Below are positions 49,265 to 61,620 of a DNA stretch of 64,000 nt, in pieces (position 1 is the first letter of the stretch; each line of letters opens with the position of its first letter). Under the pieces are notes generated by a model that was not told the origin of the DNA, made no database searches, and saw only the letters and a program-made list of their open reading frames with translations. The DNA lies in contig JAZKJV010010615.1 of the NCBI GenBank assembly GCA_037367405.1, forward strand, positions 493,652 through 557,651, read 5' to 3'. The position numbers and the translations under genes are program-made. This DNA is from Ottelia alismoides (lineage: Eukaryota; Streptophyta; Magnoliopsida; Alismatales; Hydrocharitaceae).

Positions 49265-51832
49265 TTATCAGTGCTCCCTTTTTGACCGTTAGATCGCGAG
49301 ATCCAACGGTAGGGAACCCATCTTCTTCCTCCAGCCTTTCTCTCCCCCACGTCTCCCACATCGCAAACCCATCGTCCCCTTTCTTTTTCCCCATCTCTCC
49401 AGCCTTTTGCTCGTCGCGTTCACCGCCCCACTATGTAGCCCCATAACCCACCTTCCTTGCGAGCCTCGTGGGTCACCATAGAACCACCCCTTCGCTCCAG
49501 AAACTCCACGTAAGTCACGCCCCCCATCATCGGACCACCACCTTCACTCCTTAAATACTCTGCCTCTGCCCCAAATCATTTCCATCCATCTTCACGAGGG
49601 GCGTGGCCCAACCCTCCTCTTCCTCCCTGTGACAGGGGGACGAGCTAGGATCGAGTGAGGATCGAGCGACGATGACCATCGTCCCCGGTGAGATCCATGG
49701 TCCCCCGATCATGTTGCGGTCGCCTCCGTGCGCCGCCAAGCTCCAAGACCGGTCGGCCTCGACGAGCGATGACCCCCGAGCATCTACAAGGCGCTCAAAT
49801 CCAGTCCCCCACTCCGCAATTCGCCAGGTAAGCTCTATCAATATTCTTTGTATTTTCTTCTGACTTCTTCCAATTAGTTAGGGTATCTCCGACTCCATCT
49901 CCTTCCATGAGCCATGACTTTTGCTCTGCCTCGCTTCCACCAATCACACACTACCCTTCGATCCCCTTCTCCTTCCTCCATGACCCCGGACCACTCCAAC
50001 CCCCCTCCTCCGAGTTCATTGGAGAAGACCTCCGACCGTTGCTTTCTTCAGCCCATTCACTATGTCAAACTGTAGAGAATCAAATGACAAACATCATGCT
50101 ATTTTTGAATAAATAAAAGAATGCAATAAAGAGGTCCAAAAGTACGGGGAAACACAGGGGTACAGATGCAATATTTAAAATAAACAAATAAATAATGCAG
50201 AGGTACTTATATGTAATTACCGCTAAAGTAGGGGTGCTTTGGCAAAATTTCCAGAGGGGGCACGTGCCACGCACGTGCCCTCTGGAGGCAGGGGCTGATT
50301 CGCAAATGGGAGATTCTCCAAGGATGTCTGCTGCAAATTACCCACGGGTCACGTGCAGAGCACGTGACCCCTGGGTGACGTATTGCTAACGTACCCCCGG
50401 ACGCATGTGCCTCGCATCACGTGCACTACTCATCTGCACACTTCAGCTATCAGGACTAATCTCTGCAGGTGAATGCCCTCAATGAACGGAGCTCAACCGG
50501 AGCTGACTTCGCAAGCCCCTGCTCCGGCATGTGAGCATCGATGACCTTCTTCAGGGGTTTAGGCGTCTTCACCAAGCTTCGACGATGGCTGTTTCATTTT
50601 CATATGGCTCCACAACACAACATATAAGGAGGAAGATGGAGGCGGAGCTGCAGCCGCTTCGCCGGAGGTCTGAACCCTCTGCCAGCCAGAGAAGAGGGAA
50701 GAAGTACAGTAACCGTCGGATGGCTTCATCCCAGCACCAATCCAACGGTCCATAAGAGGCACGACGACACCTTCGACATGCCACAGCTACCGTCCGATCT
50801 CAAATCGGGCGATCTTTAATCGTCCACGTGTCTCCATCGAAGGAGTTCTGAGTCTCAGCAACCGACCCATAGGCTCAGGACTGCCGAGACTTGTCCAAGC
50901 CCGAGCCTAACGCCAAGCCTTGAGGAGCCTTGATCGAGCCGACGTGTCAACCAAACCTAGAGCCCACGTGCTTATCATGCGCACTCTAGGTAACTTGCAG
51001 GGAGGCCCTCCAACTCCTCCAAATTGCAGATAGGTCCATATCTCACATGCATCTCACGTACGCCTGGGGTATTTTGCACTCATACCTTCGCATGTCTCAA
51101 TAATTGCAAAAATACCCCCGCATGTGTGGGTTATTTACCGCGAAGGTGCAAAATTTTATTTTATTTACATTTTAGTCCCTCTCAGGGACCTGTTTGCTAT
51201 TTATTTTTTATATTTTCTTTCATTTATGCCCTTATCTTCATTTATGAATATCTTGAGCATCGTATCTCAATTTCATTTAATTTCAGTTGCGTTTCGAAGC
51301 TAGTTTCATTGTCTTCTTAATGGCATGTTTAGACCTCTGATTACACACTCTGATTTTTGTTGATTAAAGTCATTAACATAGTGTTTTTTTATCGAAAGAC
51401 TACTCATGCCTTATATCATTACATTAATGAAATCTACTTCCTAATCGAAGTCTGAAGTCCACTATGTCTTATTGATAAAATATTCTGATTTAGGACATAT
51501 TCACAATGAGTTTCATTGCATATCTTTGCATGATAAAAATCAAATAAAAAAATGCATGTTTCATGTTTATTTAGGAATTGTTTCTTCATGCATTCTTTGA
51601 CCTACGATTCTTTAATCTAGCACTTAAGCTAATTAATAAGAGTCTAAATAATAAGAGAGAGGCACGTGTACCTGAGTTTGACCTTGGGTTGCCCAAGTAA
51701 AATATAATTTCGACCGTTTGATTTGATTGTTAATTAAATTAAATGGTCTTTGGTCGATCTAATTTAGTCCACTGCAATGACATTAGAAGCGTCAATTCGA
51801 CACTATTAAAGGGAAAAATCTAGGGTTTGTCA
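49265..51832 (+). repeat. element G 3' LTR, part 2
   Basis: Continues the LTR after element B. TATA-like TTAAATAC near 49547; intron-like segment 49828-50468 (CCAG|GTAAGC ... CTCTGCAG|G with branch-like GACTAATC). A block of about 360 bases at 50057-50416, absent from the 5' LTR, lies inside that segment; it is rich in CACGTG (for example GGCACGTGCC at about 50258). Confidence 0.85.
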
Positions 51833-51837
51833 TCGAC

Positions 51838-52900
51838 ATGTCCCCCTATACTTAGACTTTTGAGGGACTAAGCATAACAGATAAGCATGAAATGAGGCAG
51901 CCGAGGGTGAGCAGAAAAGATCGAAGTGATGTATACACAATGATACCGATCCCCCTATACTTAGGCTCAGGTCATCCTATGTATGATAGGATAATTACAA
52001 GTGAGGAACCAGATAGATATACGTACAAGGTCAATGAGGTTTGCGGCAGACCTTCTTGCGGGAGTGTGGTGGGAAATAATATGGAGATCTAGACAGCGGT
52101 GAAGAGGGGGAGGGTGAAGATGACCAACCATTGTCAGAGTCGTTCTCAGAAGAATAGTAGTCACACATAGATGATCTCCAACTACTGTCAACCAGAGGTA
52201 AGTGCCCTTGTATCAGAGCTGTACTTATTGCACTTACCTGATGAACCACCTCAGGACCAGACAAGGACTCTTCAAAAATCACATGGTGTATAAGATCAAA
52301 GGTGACTTTCTTGGTCAGTTTGTTTCCTTGAGAAGCATTTGGAAGAAGTTGGACAATACTCATCTCCCTTTCTTGAGTAACCGGTGTAACATTTATGAGT
52401 TCTTCGTCGGATGAATCCCCGTAAAAGTCAACCAATTATTGTAGGGTTATACGCTGCATCGGGCGAGGGAGCATATTCCTAGTGGCTTTGTGAATGTTGG
52501 CTGGGGATGTTGATGTCACCTCCTGATAATCGTGATTTTTTGGTGACATCAGAGGTTTCCTGAGTCGGTTGCTTATATGGTTCAAGTATGTTGTGAATTA
52601 CTGCCAATTCAAAGATTGGACCACTTAAATAATCGTGACAATCCTAAAAAATATGATCCAATTCTCCATAAACTTCTGAATATTGCTTTCACCTTGGAGC
52701 AGTCAGAGGGTGAGAATCAGATGTCTGTCCAACAATCGGTCTCTCAGGTAACTCTCCTAGGGTTTGTGTCTGTGTTTCTTTAGGAGAGTTAGAATCATGT
52801 GACATGACTTTCTCCTAATCATGACTGTTGATTTCATGTTGGGTTTCTGCAGAGCAGGTAATATCATTGAGCGTCTGTTCATTGTGGTCCGAGTTCGGAA
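51838..52900 (-). other. element F internal region after protease
   Basis: Minus strand. Two hairpin plus polypurine modules lie at 51951-51990 and 51842-51878. A 134-codon ORF at 52031-52435 (start MVDFYGDSSDEELINV) is acidic and Ser-rich and fits the protease-RT linker position. No RT motifs follow it. Confidence 0.5.
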
Positions 52901-52919
52901 ACTTGATTTCCGGAGTCTC

Positions 52920-53310
52920 TCAATCTACAATTGCCTTAGCAAAGGCTAAGAATGGCTTTCCAAAATGATAGGAGACTCATACAACTTTATGGGGTGCTCA
53001 ATGTCAAGGAAAATAAAGTCCACTTTATGTCTGTCACCCCTAAAGTTTACGACGAGTGAAACAATCCCCCATGTCTTTTTGGTAGATTGATCTGGCAATT
53101 AAACGATCACCCTAGTCTTTTTTAGTTGTCCGAGTTTGAGTTTGTCAAAGATGGACTTGGGGAGGATGTTTAATGTGGAGTCGTTGTCCAACCGAACATG
53201 AGTGAATGTAGAATCCTCAATTTCACACATAATCTGAGTCAACCGCTTAACTTTACGGCTTTTGATTTTATGATTCATCACCAACGAGCTAGCCATAGTT
53301 GCAACATGAT
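52920..53310 (-). pseudogene. aspartic protease domain of element F
   Basis: Minus strand: FTHVRLDNDSTLNILPKSIFD is the active-site loop, followed by RVIV, then HKVDFIFLDIEHPIKLYESP and, after a one-base shift, GKPFLAFAKAIVD before a stop. It aligns along its length with the protease of element E (17290-17671). It too has D-N-D where retropepsins have D-[STN]-G. Confidence 0.78.
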
Positions 53311-54360
53311 ATTCATTCCTTGGTCATTTATCGCATGTCTTTTTAGGGTTTAGTCAACTCTTCACAAATCTCTTAAGATCAGGCACTTATTCTGTGGCCT
53401 AAATCAATGGAAGCTCTAAGATCAGACTCTTGCAAAATGCTTCCATTTCAGAATTATCCAATATTTTTGAATTTTCTATTTTTTCAGTTTTTTTGTTATT
53501 TTTCGTGATATGGTCAGTAGTGGGTTCAGAGATCAGTGGTGGTTGTGCCTTATTATGAGTCACATGATGATTTAGTGGTTCGCTTGGTGTGAACTATCTT
53601 CTGAATTCTGCATAGACTAGATGAGTTTATAAATTTTCTCAGTTAAAGCATCTTCTCTATGGTTAATCTGAGCAATCTCATCCTCAAACATCTCATGACT
53701 TGTGATTGAATAATCATTCTCTATATGATGTGATTCTAGCATGTAACCTTGAATAGAGTATTGATTATTCATAGTCGTTATGGTCTGGTCATAAGTCATA
53801 TTTCATTGACTCTGGTTTACTTGTGAATTGTCAAAGGAAAATTGGTTGTACTCAGGAAGAGAGTCAACCTGAGTAAGGGATGATTCAAGAGGTTGGGAGT
53901 CTATAGGAACCATAAATCGTGTTTCTCTGTCAATATTGGTTACTCTATTTTCCATCCTTAATTCTGCTCGCTCTCTCTTGTCCATAAGATTGTAAGAATG
54001 TGAGAGAGGTCTATTCCATGAAGAGGTGTGGTCATTGGGTGGGATGTATGGGAGGGAAGAGAATGATGACAGGGGGGGGGGGAGGGGGGGCTGATTTACA
54101 AAGAAAGTTCCCTTGAAATGATTGAGAAGAAGGATATCGGGACATGGTCGTGGAGACAAGGTAGGAAGACCGGTGTGTCGACATCTTCTCAAAGGAGGGA
54201 TGGAGTGATTCACGAACCACGATTTGCTTGCGAATGCAAGGCATTTGATGCACACAAGTCAAATACAAAACAAGCACGTAGCTTTACCCACTCGACACTT
54301 GTGAAGGCACGTCAGGGTTCAACCGTTTATCTTTTCAATTTTAATTTTTTTTGATAAATC
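53311..54360 (-). pseudogene. possible gag C-terminal remnant of element F
   Basis: Minus-strand ORFs at 53617-53799 and 53803-54255 occupy the place where a gag C-terminus would lie. They are Pro-rich then Glu/Gln-rich (for example MRERAELRMENR-like helix-forming sequence), with no gag core or zinc knuckle. A G-rich run lies at 54067-54088. The assignment rests on position only. Confidence 0.35.
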
Positions 54361-55516
54361 AATCTTGAAAATTAAGCGGAGCTGTTAGGTGCTGAAATAT
54401 TTCACAATGATTATCCTGAGTTCATACAACTAGTTGCACCTACTTTCAGCCAGTATGGGTGTCAGTATGGACCTTATGCGGCTACCCGTGTTACTTGAGG
54501 ATGGAGCCTTTCGTAGTGTCCTCTAAACCACCCACTCTACTAAGAGAAGTCGATCCGTAAAATGGCTACCTGAAACCCTCACTAAGAAGTAGCTAATTGT
54601 TTTTAAAAACATTAGTTTGACAGGAAGTTTTCGGTTTTTGGCTCTACCCTAAGTGTGCGATCTGGTCCTTACAAATAATGAGTGTGTTATTCTCCACCGA
54701 ACACAAGGGTAAATTTTATGTCAGTTTTATTACAGTCACCTTGATCAGTAGTCCTGATTTTAAATTAAGGTTATCACTGAAGTTTTAGGTGAGTGCAGAA
54801 ATTCACGTCTAACGAGCAGTCCCAATTCCTTTAATTCCTATGTTATAAAACTAAGGAGAGAGAATCAAAAAAGTTAATACAAGCGTAAATCAATGATGCA
54901 TGCTTAAGAAGAATACTTACAATGATTCCTCGCATTCTTCATGCGGGAGGCAGTACAAGGAATTTTAAAATTAACACTAAATGATATGCACAAATGAAAT
55001 TGCCCTAAGAAAATAGTTCTATTAGCAGGAAAGAATTGATTTAAAATTTGGCTAAATTGAACGATCTACCAGTGCATGTATTTAGTGAAAGTATGGCCTA
55101 AGAGTTATGACCACAAACAGAAAAAACTAAATGAGTGTATATGTTCCTAATTCCTACACCACTAAAGTTGGGTCCCAACCATAAAAAGGAGTTGAAATAG
55201 ACCTGACACACCACAGAGAAGTCCAGTTCGAATTATTACAAGGGTTCAGATAAAGGGACCCTGTGAATAATACAAAAAACAAACTATCCAAGCTCTCTCT
55301 CACAAAATTAAAATATAGTCTTCTTCTTCTTCGTAGATTCTTGAATTATATCCCAAATTTTGCTCTAATAAATCTACAAGGAGAGAAGATGCGGTTAGTT
55401 TATAGCGAGAGAGAGAGAGAGATGCAAAGTTAATGCAGAAAATACAAAATTAACATGGAAATTAATTTCACAAAAATTAATTACAAAAATAATTTTAAAC
55501 CATAAAAATTTTCCAT
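54361..55516 (-). other. element F leader region
   Basis: No gene seen. On the minus strand 54480-54600 matches G at 39895-39965, and 54760-54870 resembles G near 38890-38990. Confidence 0.5.
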
Positions 55517-55534
55517 TTTTCAGCAACAATGCCA
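55517..55534 (-). other. primer binding site, element F (decayed)
   Basis: On the minus strand TGGCATTGTTGCTGAAAA: the tRNA-Asp complement with several changes, two bases inside the LTR end. Confidence 0.65.
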
Positions 55535-55536
55535 TT

Positions 55537-58172
55537 TGATGAGCTTGAAATTCGCCTCTTTAATAATTGATAATTGTCATAGTATAGGAGACAAATTTGA
55601 TTCGTCAAAAATCATAATCTTTGAATGTTGTGGAGAATTTTTACTTAGTAAGCCTACAAGGTCGAACATAGGGAACAATGATTTTTAGTTGTGAGGTTCT
55701 ATATTAATTTACATAATTAAATATATGTTCGATTAATTTCTGTGTCAGAAAATTAAAATGCAATGCAATGATGAAGATGCAAAGAATTCAAATGAGAGAA
55801 TGAAGCACTAGATCTGTGAATTATAAGATTCAATCCTCAAATAAATCTATCAATTAATCATTGAAATTAATCACAGATTGAAAGAGATTCAAGATAAAAA
55901 TTTCCAATCAAATTCAAGCTGCAAGGAGGATAATTAAGTATCATATCAGGATTCCCTGTAATTTATTCCTCGAATTAATCTTTAAACGTGCAAATTGATA
56001 GGGAGATTAAATGAATTCCTCCTTGATTTAGACCTTGTAAAGATTAAATCCTCAAATATTATTTCAAAACTACTAGATCCTCAATCAATTTCTACAAAAT
56101 AAATCGTTAATTTCTCAATGAAAATATAGTGCAAAATGTCAATAATCATCCTACATTTGTCAACATAGATCATCAATTAATAAATCTCAATAAGTACCCT
56201 CAAATATGTGTGAAAAATATGCCAAATGATAGGGCATGATAATAGCTTTAAAACAACATGTTATACGCTGAAATATGAGTTCATATGAGAAAGATATGCT
56301 AAAATAAAGACCATAGACTAAATGCAATAAAAAGATAAGTTTTCTTCTCAATTGGGTCCATAAAGGACTTATCTGCAATAAAGTAAACTGCCTGGGACTT
56401 TCTGCAAATTTCCAAGGTGCCATGTGCGGGGTATGTGATCTAGGCAGCAGGGATATTTTTGTAATATATGTAACCTTCTAGGGTGTCTGTGCAATTTACC
56501 CTTGCGTACGTGTGTTACACGTGCGCCTGGAGTTTCGGGTGGCGGACAACAGGCTCGGGCAGCCTCGGGTGATGAGGCTGAGGCTCGGAAAGGTGGGGTT
56601 GAGGCTCAAAAAGGCAGGGCTGAGGCTCGGGTGTCCGAGGCTACATGGCAACGACAGGGAGGCTCGGGTGGAGCCTTGAGTCCTTGGCTGAGGTGGGGCA
56701 CCCGAGGCTCCACGTGGCAAAGATAGAGTGCTTCGAAAGGCCTGAGCCTCGAGGCTAGGGTCGAGGCTCAGGGGAGACGTCACGAGAACTGAGCCGTAGT
56801 ATCAATGGCTGGCCCTTGATCCAACAGATGCTGGAGGTTCGAGGCAAAGCAGTGCTGCTGGTGGTGGACGACCAAGCGGTTGGCGTTGGAACATGCGTGA
56901 GGAGGAGGAGCCACACACGATAAGGATAACCGAGGGAGCACGGTTGGGGTTGTGGTTCTTTGCGGTGGTGAACCAGGAGGGACAGTTATACGAGGTGGAG
57001 GTGAAGGTGCAAGGTGGTGCTGAAGGCTCACGAAGCGGAGGTCGGTACTGGCGTGCGACCTGGGAAGGAGCGTCATACAGAACAAGGGAGAGGTGCTGAA
57101 TGGCGAAAGCAATGGTTACTCAGTGGTGAAGACTTGCATCTGAGCGTGAAGGGAGGATCTATGCGTGTGGTGTCGAGGGTGCACGGCGAAGATGAGATGG
57201 AGTAATGGTCGAGCAATGACGATGAGGAAGACATGACCCGAATCGAGGTGAGGCGTGAAGGATCTGAGGTGTGAGGTCCGATGGGTCACCAGGAAGGTGG
57301 AAGGAGCCGAGGATCACTTCTAATTATTGCCTAGACTCAAGTCGACGAAAAGGCTTGTGGAGGTTTGGCAGACTCGGTGAGGAGCAGCGACGAAGGAGAT
57401 GACCTTCGGACCACGTCGGAGATTCAAACACCGCCGATGACCTTGCTGTCACCAAGATCGATGGGGTGGGGGGGGTGGGAGGTTCTCCTGATGGTGGATA
57501 CCTGTGGGAGTGGCTGTCGAAGGGGCTTTAAAGGAGGCGGGGGCGACGATGGTTATGTGAGGGAGGGGCCGACCTCGTAACGACCGGAGAAGGAGCGGGC
57601 ACGACAACTATTACATGGAGAGGAGTGGCAGAGAAATAACTGACCCGGGGGGGGGGGGATCTGCTGGAGGAAGAGGAAATGGGTCATATGCTAGGCATAT
57701 TACCCGAGGGAGGAGAGAGGAGAGAGAGGGAATGAGGTGAGGTGGGGGTGCCATGTGGCACACCCAAAGGCTGCCATGTGTCACCCTAAAAAAATTCAAA
57801 AATAAAAGAGAGAAGAAAATAGAAAAGAAATAGAAGGAGACCTCGGATTAAAAAATTTCCTTCAAAAAGTTGTTTGTCACGATGAGATCTACAACTTTCA
57901 TGTAGGACCTGGAGCAAAAGAGGTCATCTGTACGATGTGGTATTTTTGGTGGTCTCCAAGTGTATAAAAAACCAAATTTTTGAAGTTTTGTAATTTTTTT
58001 TGTGATTTAAAAAGAGGATAAAAATTATAGAAAATACGATAAAATATAAGAAAATTAATTACACACTAATATATTTTTTTGATTTTTTATAAATAAGAAA
58101 ATATGGAAATAAATAGAAGTACGAAATACGAGAATTTTGTACAGACTCACAATGGACACTCGAACATAGTCA
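55537..58172 (-). repeat. element F 5' LTR (truncated)
   Basis: Aligns with 30843-33344. About 630 bases of the LTR start (33345-33972 equivalent) are missing at the right edge, where the sequence changes after CAGTTTC. TATA-like TTTAAAG near 57530, palindromic module 57861-57905, poly-G run at 57646-57659. Its loss of the outer end prevents a target-repeat check. Confidence 0.78.
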
Positions 58173-61100
58173 GTTTCAGCTCAAAATGCTACCGACGTCG
58201 CTCAATAGCTGTTGATGGCTCCTGAAGGATCCAGGAGCCTCAGATGAGGTCTCAGGAGATCGAGGAAGCTAAGGGGCAGTTGGAACATGTTCTTAAACAA
58301 AAATTGCCTCCAAATAGTGTGTCGAGCCTTGGATCCTGCACGATTAGTTTCAACATGCAAAAAGCAAGGTCCATGGGTCGTTTTGGGTGAAATGGATGAG
58401 AATGGACTCGAAGAGGAGGACTCCGGTGAAAGGCAGCGGAGGGAGACATGATTTCCTGATCAAGAGAGGATCAACATGAATGGGATGTGTCGGAGTGTAG
58501 AGAAAGTGAAGGAGAACCAAATGGAGGAGCGTGATAGGTTGGAGAACAATTGGGGACTTTGGAAACAATGGCCGGAGCTGAGCTCCAACGAACTTCGAAT
58601 TTGTGATTTAACGAAATAAAAGATAAATTGAAAAAGCACCTGATCAACTTTTGAACTTCTACAAAAGAGATAGAGAAGATATCGATTTCACAGTTATTGT
58701 ATCGACCAGGTGAGTTTTACCAGAAAAGATTAATGTTTAGTTAATTTTTTTATTTTTTATTTATACTCCTAATAGCGGTTAAGCACATGAGTGTTGAACT
58801 CAGGGAGGCAAACTATTGGAAAACTAAGGTTAAACTATAGAAATCCTAAAGGAAAAGGTTTACTAATTTTTTATTTATTTTTAAATATTTCTTCGAATTT
58901 TTATTTAATTTTTAAGAAAATTTGTAAAGTTTTTATGAAATTTAAGTATTTTGCGATTTCTTATTATTAAGAAAATAATTTTAATTTTAATTTTGTTTTT
59001 TATTCGTTATTTTTATGTTTTTTTATTTTATTTCCTATTTTTATGGATTTTAAGTGTTTCTAAACTTTGTATTGATTTTTCAGATTATTTTTAAGAAATA
59101 AAACTATTTTTTTGAAAACTGTGAAGTGATTTGATTTTTAAAGTAGAGAACATTAAGTCATTTTATTTTATTTTTATCGAAAGTAGATGAAATTACCTTT
59201 AAAATTATAAATTGGTGTCTTTAGGCGATTTTTGTTTATTTAGTTACGGTTTTTACAAGTTTTAATGAATTTTATATTTTTAGTAATTTTAATATTCAAA
59301 TTTTATTTTATTTGATTATAATACAAAATGTAGCAAAATATGCTATAGGTATTTTCTAGGATTTTTAAGAATTGTTTATATTTTTTTATGTGGTTTTAAA
59401 GTTTGTTATTTCTTTTGTATTTTTAATGATTTATTAAAAATAAAAAATGTTTTTATTTTTTAAAATATTATTTAATACTATATATAGTATAATACTGGTT
59501 ATTATTATGTATTTTTATTATTATGTATTTTTATTATTAGTATTTTTATTTAGTATTGTATTGAGTATGTACAGAATTTATATAAAATATCAAGGGCGCG
59601 AGTGTAATAATCTGGAAAGTATGGGATGCACGTGTAAAAAGCCCAAATGCACGTGGTCACATAGGTGACTGCTTAGTTGATGGACCTATCCATCAATTCA
59701 TGATGTTATGGGCGTTGCATAAATTTTCGCAGAGTAATGTGCTTGAGCACGTGATTTATCATCTCTTAGATTTGGATGCAAAGCAAACAAACCCCAAGGA
59801 TCTGTATGCAAAAGTTACCGAATCACGTGTCTGTGACATGTGATTAAGCAGCTCCAGAACCTGTTCAGGATATTAATAACACGTAGGGGAATTAAGCAAC
59901 TCTATAAAAAAAAATCTCGCCTCACATGCTAGGCACGTGAGGTGCAAAAGAACGACGGGGCGGTGCACGTTTGGAAGCGTTGGATAGGCTCGACGCGTGT
60001 CGCAATGAGGTTCGCCAATCTTCGCTTGATAAGGGTTCTTGTTGGATCTGGAGCGTGGCACTTGTTCTTCCCCAAAACATCGTATGCAGTGGTGGCTTTG
60101 GTGGAACTTCAGACCCTCGAGGCGGCGGTGGAGCAACAGAGCTGTTGATGAAGATCTGGCGGAGTTGGAGAAGGTGATCAGCGATGCAGGCGGTCGCAAC
60201 GTTGCAGGCAGTTGCGTGAGGGCGTGACGACGGCGAAGAACAATGACAATATAGCTGACGGACAAAGGGGGCGCTCGGTGAGGGTTGAGGTTCTCCTTGT
60301 GTGGAACTGAAATCGGATCTCGCATGTTGTGTTACAACAGTTGATCCCGGATAATTGGATTTAATTTCAGATTTGCATGAGCGTTGAGACTTTGTCTCCA
60401 AGTATGGATTTCCTGCAAACGTCTTTGAATCTAATGAGATTTAATACTAGAATTTAATTCAAGGCATACCTGGAAATCCGATGAAGTGTGGGTTTCAGAT
60501 GAATGCAGTTGGTTCTCACTCCAGTTAACATAATATCTTCAGATGGTGATGTTCTATTGTTGCTCGCTTGTGAACGAAATGGAATCACCTTCTGAAGACT
60601 ATCGAGTTATATATCTTTAGTTCATTACAACTCCTGGAATCATCCCTCTTCTAAATGCGAACTACACCTGCAATATATCAGAAGGCTTGAAGATGGATCC
60701 TCGACCAAAGATTGACAAGAGTGATGAATGGAGGAGATCCAAGAATGGGGGAAGAATCTCAAATACTTTGATCACTAAGCATGATCAAAGGGGAACAAGA
60801 ATGAGGGATAGACGAGAAATGGAGTGATTTGCGAGGTGAAGATGATGATCGGATGGATTTGGTATCAAATGGAATCAAAATCAGGAGAACAATTGGAATT
60901 ACAGAGGAATTGAGGATATGAAATAGGTGGTGCGAGGATCAGAGACCTAACCTGGATGAAATGGAATCGCCTGTGGATGAAATAGACAGCCTGCTCACGA
61001 AATCCGGCTCAATTAAAAATTAACCCACAATGATAATTAAAGCAATAAACAACAATGCAGAGTTAAAATTTATTATAACTCTACAACAAAGATGGTTCGA

Positions 61101-61200
61101 CACTCCCATACTTAACGCTATACACTTGTTTAGAAGTGTAATAAAATAAAATATATTTTATGCTAAAATCTACTTTGTCAAAACAACGACCTTTTATTTT
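58173..61200. repeat. LTR-like scraps, unclassified
   Basis: No gene supported. On the minus strand the U5 signature CCTGAGTTCAACACTCATG occurs near 58795-58835, so 58740 to about 60400 is probably a reverse LTR fragment with an AT-rich U5 (58850-59600) and a GC-rich part (59940-60400). 60421-61020 has no recognisable structure. A second U5-like phrase lies near 61060-61100. ORFs at 59873-60401 are low-complexity. Confidence 0.4.
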
Positions 61201-61219
61201 AGATCGGACAATTTTTCAA

Positions 61220-61312
61220 GCAGTGATTTTGGACCACCAGATTTTGTCTTTTTCTCCTGATCTTCTCTCTCTTGGTTTAATCTAGTGGTCCAGAATCACT
61301 GCTCTCAGCTCT
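61220..61312. repeat. inverted repeat, about 30-base arms
   Basis: GCAGTGATTTTGGACCACCA at about 61220 pairs with TGGTCCAGAATCACTGC ending at about 61305; arms are imperfect, with a pyrimidine-rich loop. No gene. Confidence 0.7.
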
Positions 61313-61383
61313 TACATGTTTTGGCTCTCATAGGATTCGCCTCAATATATATATATATATAGGGAGAGAGGGGGGGGAGGGAT

Positions 61384-61413
61384 CCTACTCCATGGAGTAG
61401 GTAACTTACCTAC
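61384..61413. repeat. two overlapping perfect palindromes
   Basis: CCTACTCCATGGAGTAGG (61384-61401) and GTAGGTAACTTACCTAC (about 61397-61413) overlap by five bases. They follow an (AT)n and G-rich run. Confidence 0.85.
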
Positions 61414-61447
61414 ACCGTTCTCATTTTTTGCCATTTCTTTTATTTTT

Positions 61448-61563
61448 TTTGAAAAATTCTTCTATGGATTTTCATAACTATATCCTTCTAATATATGATT
61501 CAAATTTCGTTAAAAAACAGAGACTCAAATTCCCTCCATCGAGAACAGGTCGATGGAAGCATT

Positions 61564-61620
<57 letters not shown>

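Larger units (their letters stand above)
35587..51832 (+). mobile_element. element G: non-autonomous LTR element nested in F
   Basis: 5' LTR 35587-38193, primer site 38195-38212, 3.1 kb internal region, polypurine tract 41314-41326, and 3' LTR 41327-42035 continued at 49265-51832. Flanks are TTGAC (35582-35586) and TCGAC (51833-51837), a target repeat with one change. No gag or pol. Internal phrases (for example 39895-39965) match F's internal region, so G looks like a large-deletion relative of F. Element B sits in its 3' LTR. Confidence 0.88.
30843..58172 (-). mobile_element. element F: reverse Athila-like element, interrupted by G (and B)
   Basis: Minus-strand element: 5' LTR at 55537-58172 (outer end truncated), decayed primer site 55517-55534, internal region 55516-51838 and 35586-33987, polypurine tract 33973-33986 and 3' LTR 33972-30843. 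G lies within it from 35587 to 51832. F keeps a recognisable protease but I find no RT or integrase in about 5.3 kb of internal sequence, so it is a deletion derivative. Confidence 0.8.

Noticed and set aside
51833..55516. Reverse transcriptase or integrase for element F
   Set aside because: Searched the minus strand after the protease for FMDD, YRxLN, DFMGPF and DGGxxF type motifs; none seen in either part of F's internal region.
59873..60401. 150-160 codon minus ORFs
   Set aside because: No recognisable domain, overlapping frames, within LTR-like GC-rich sequence.
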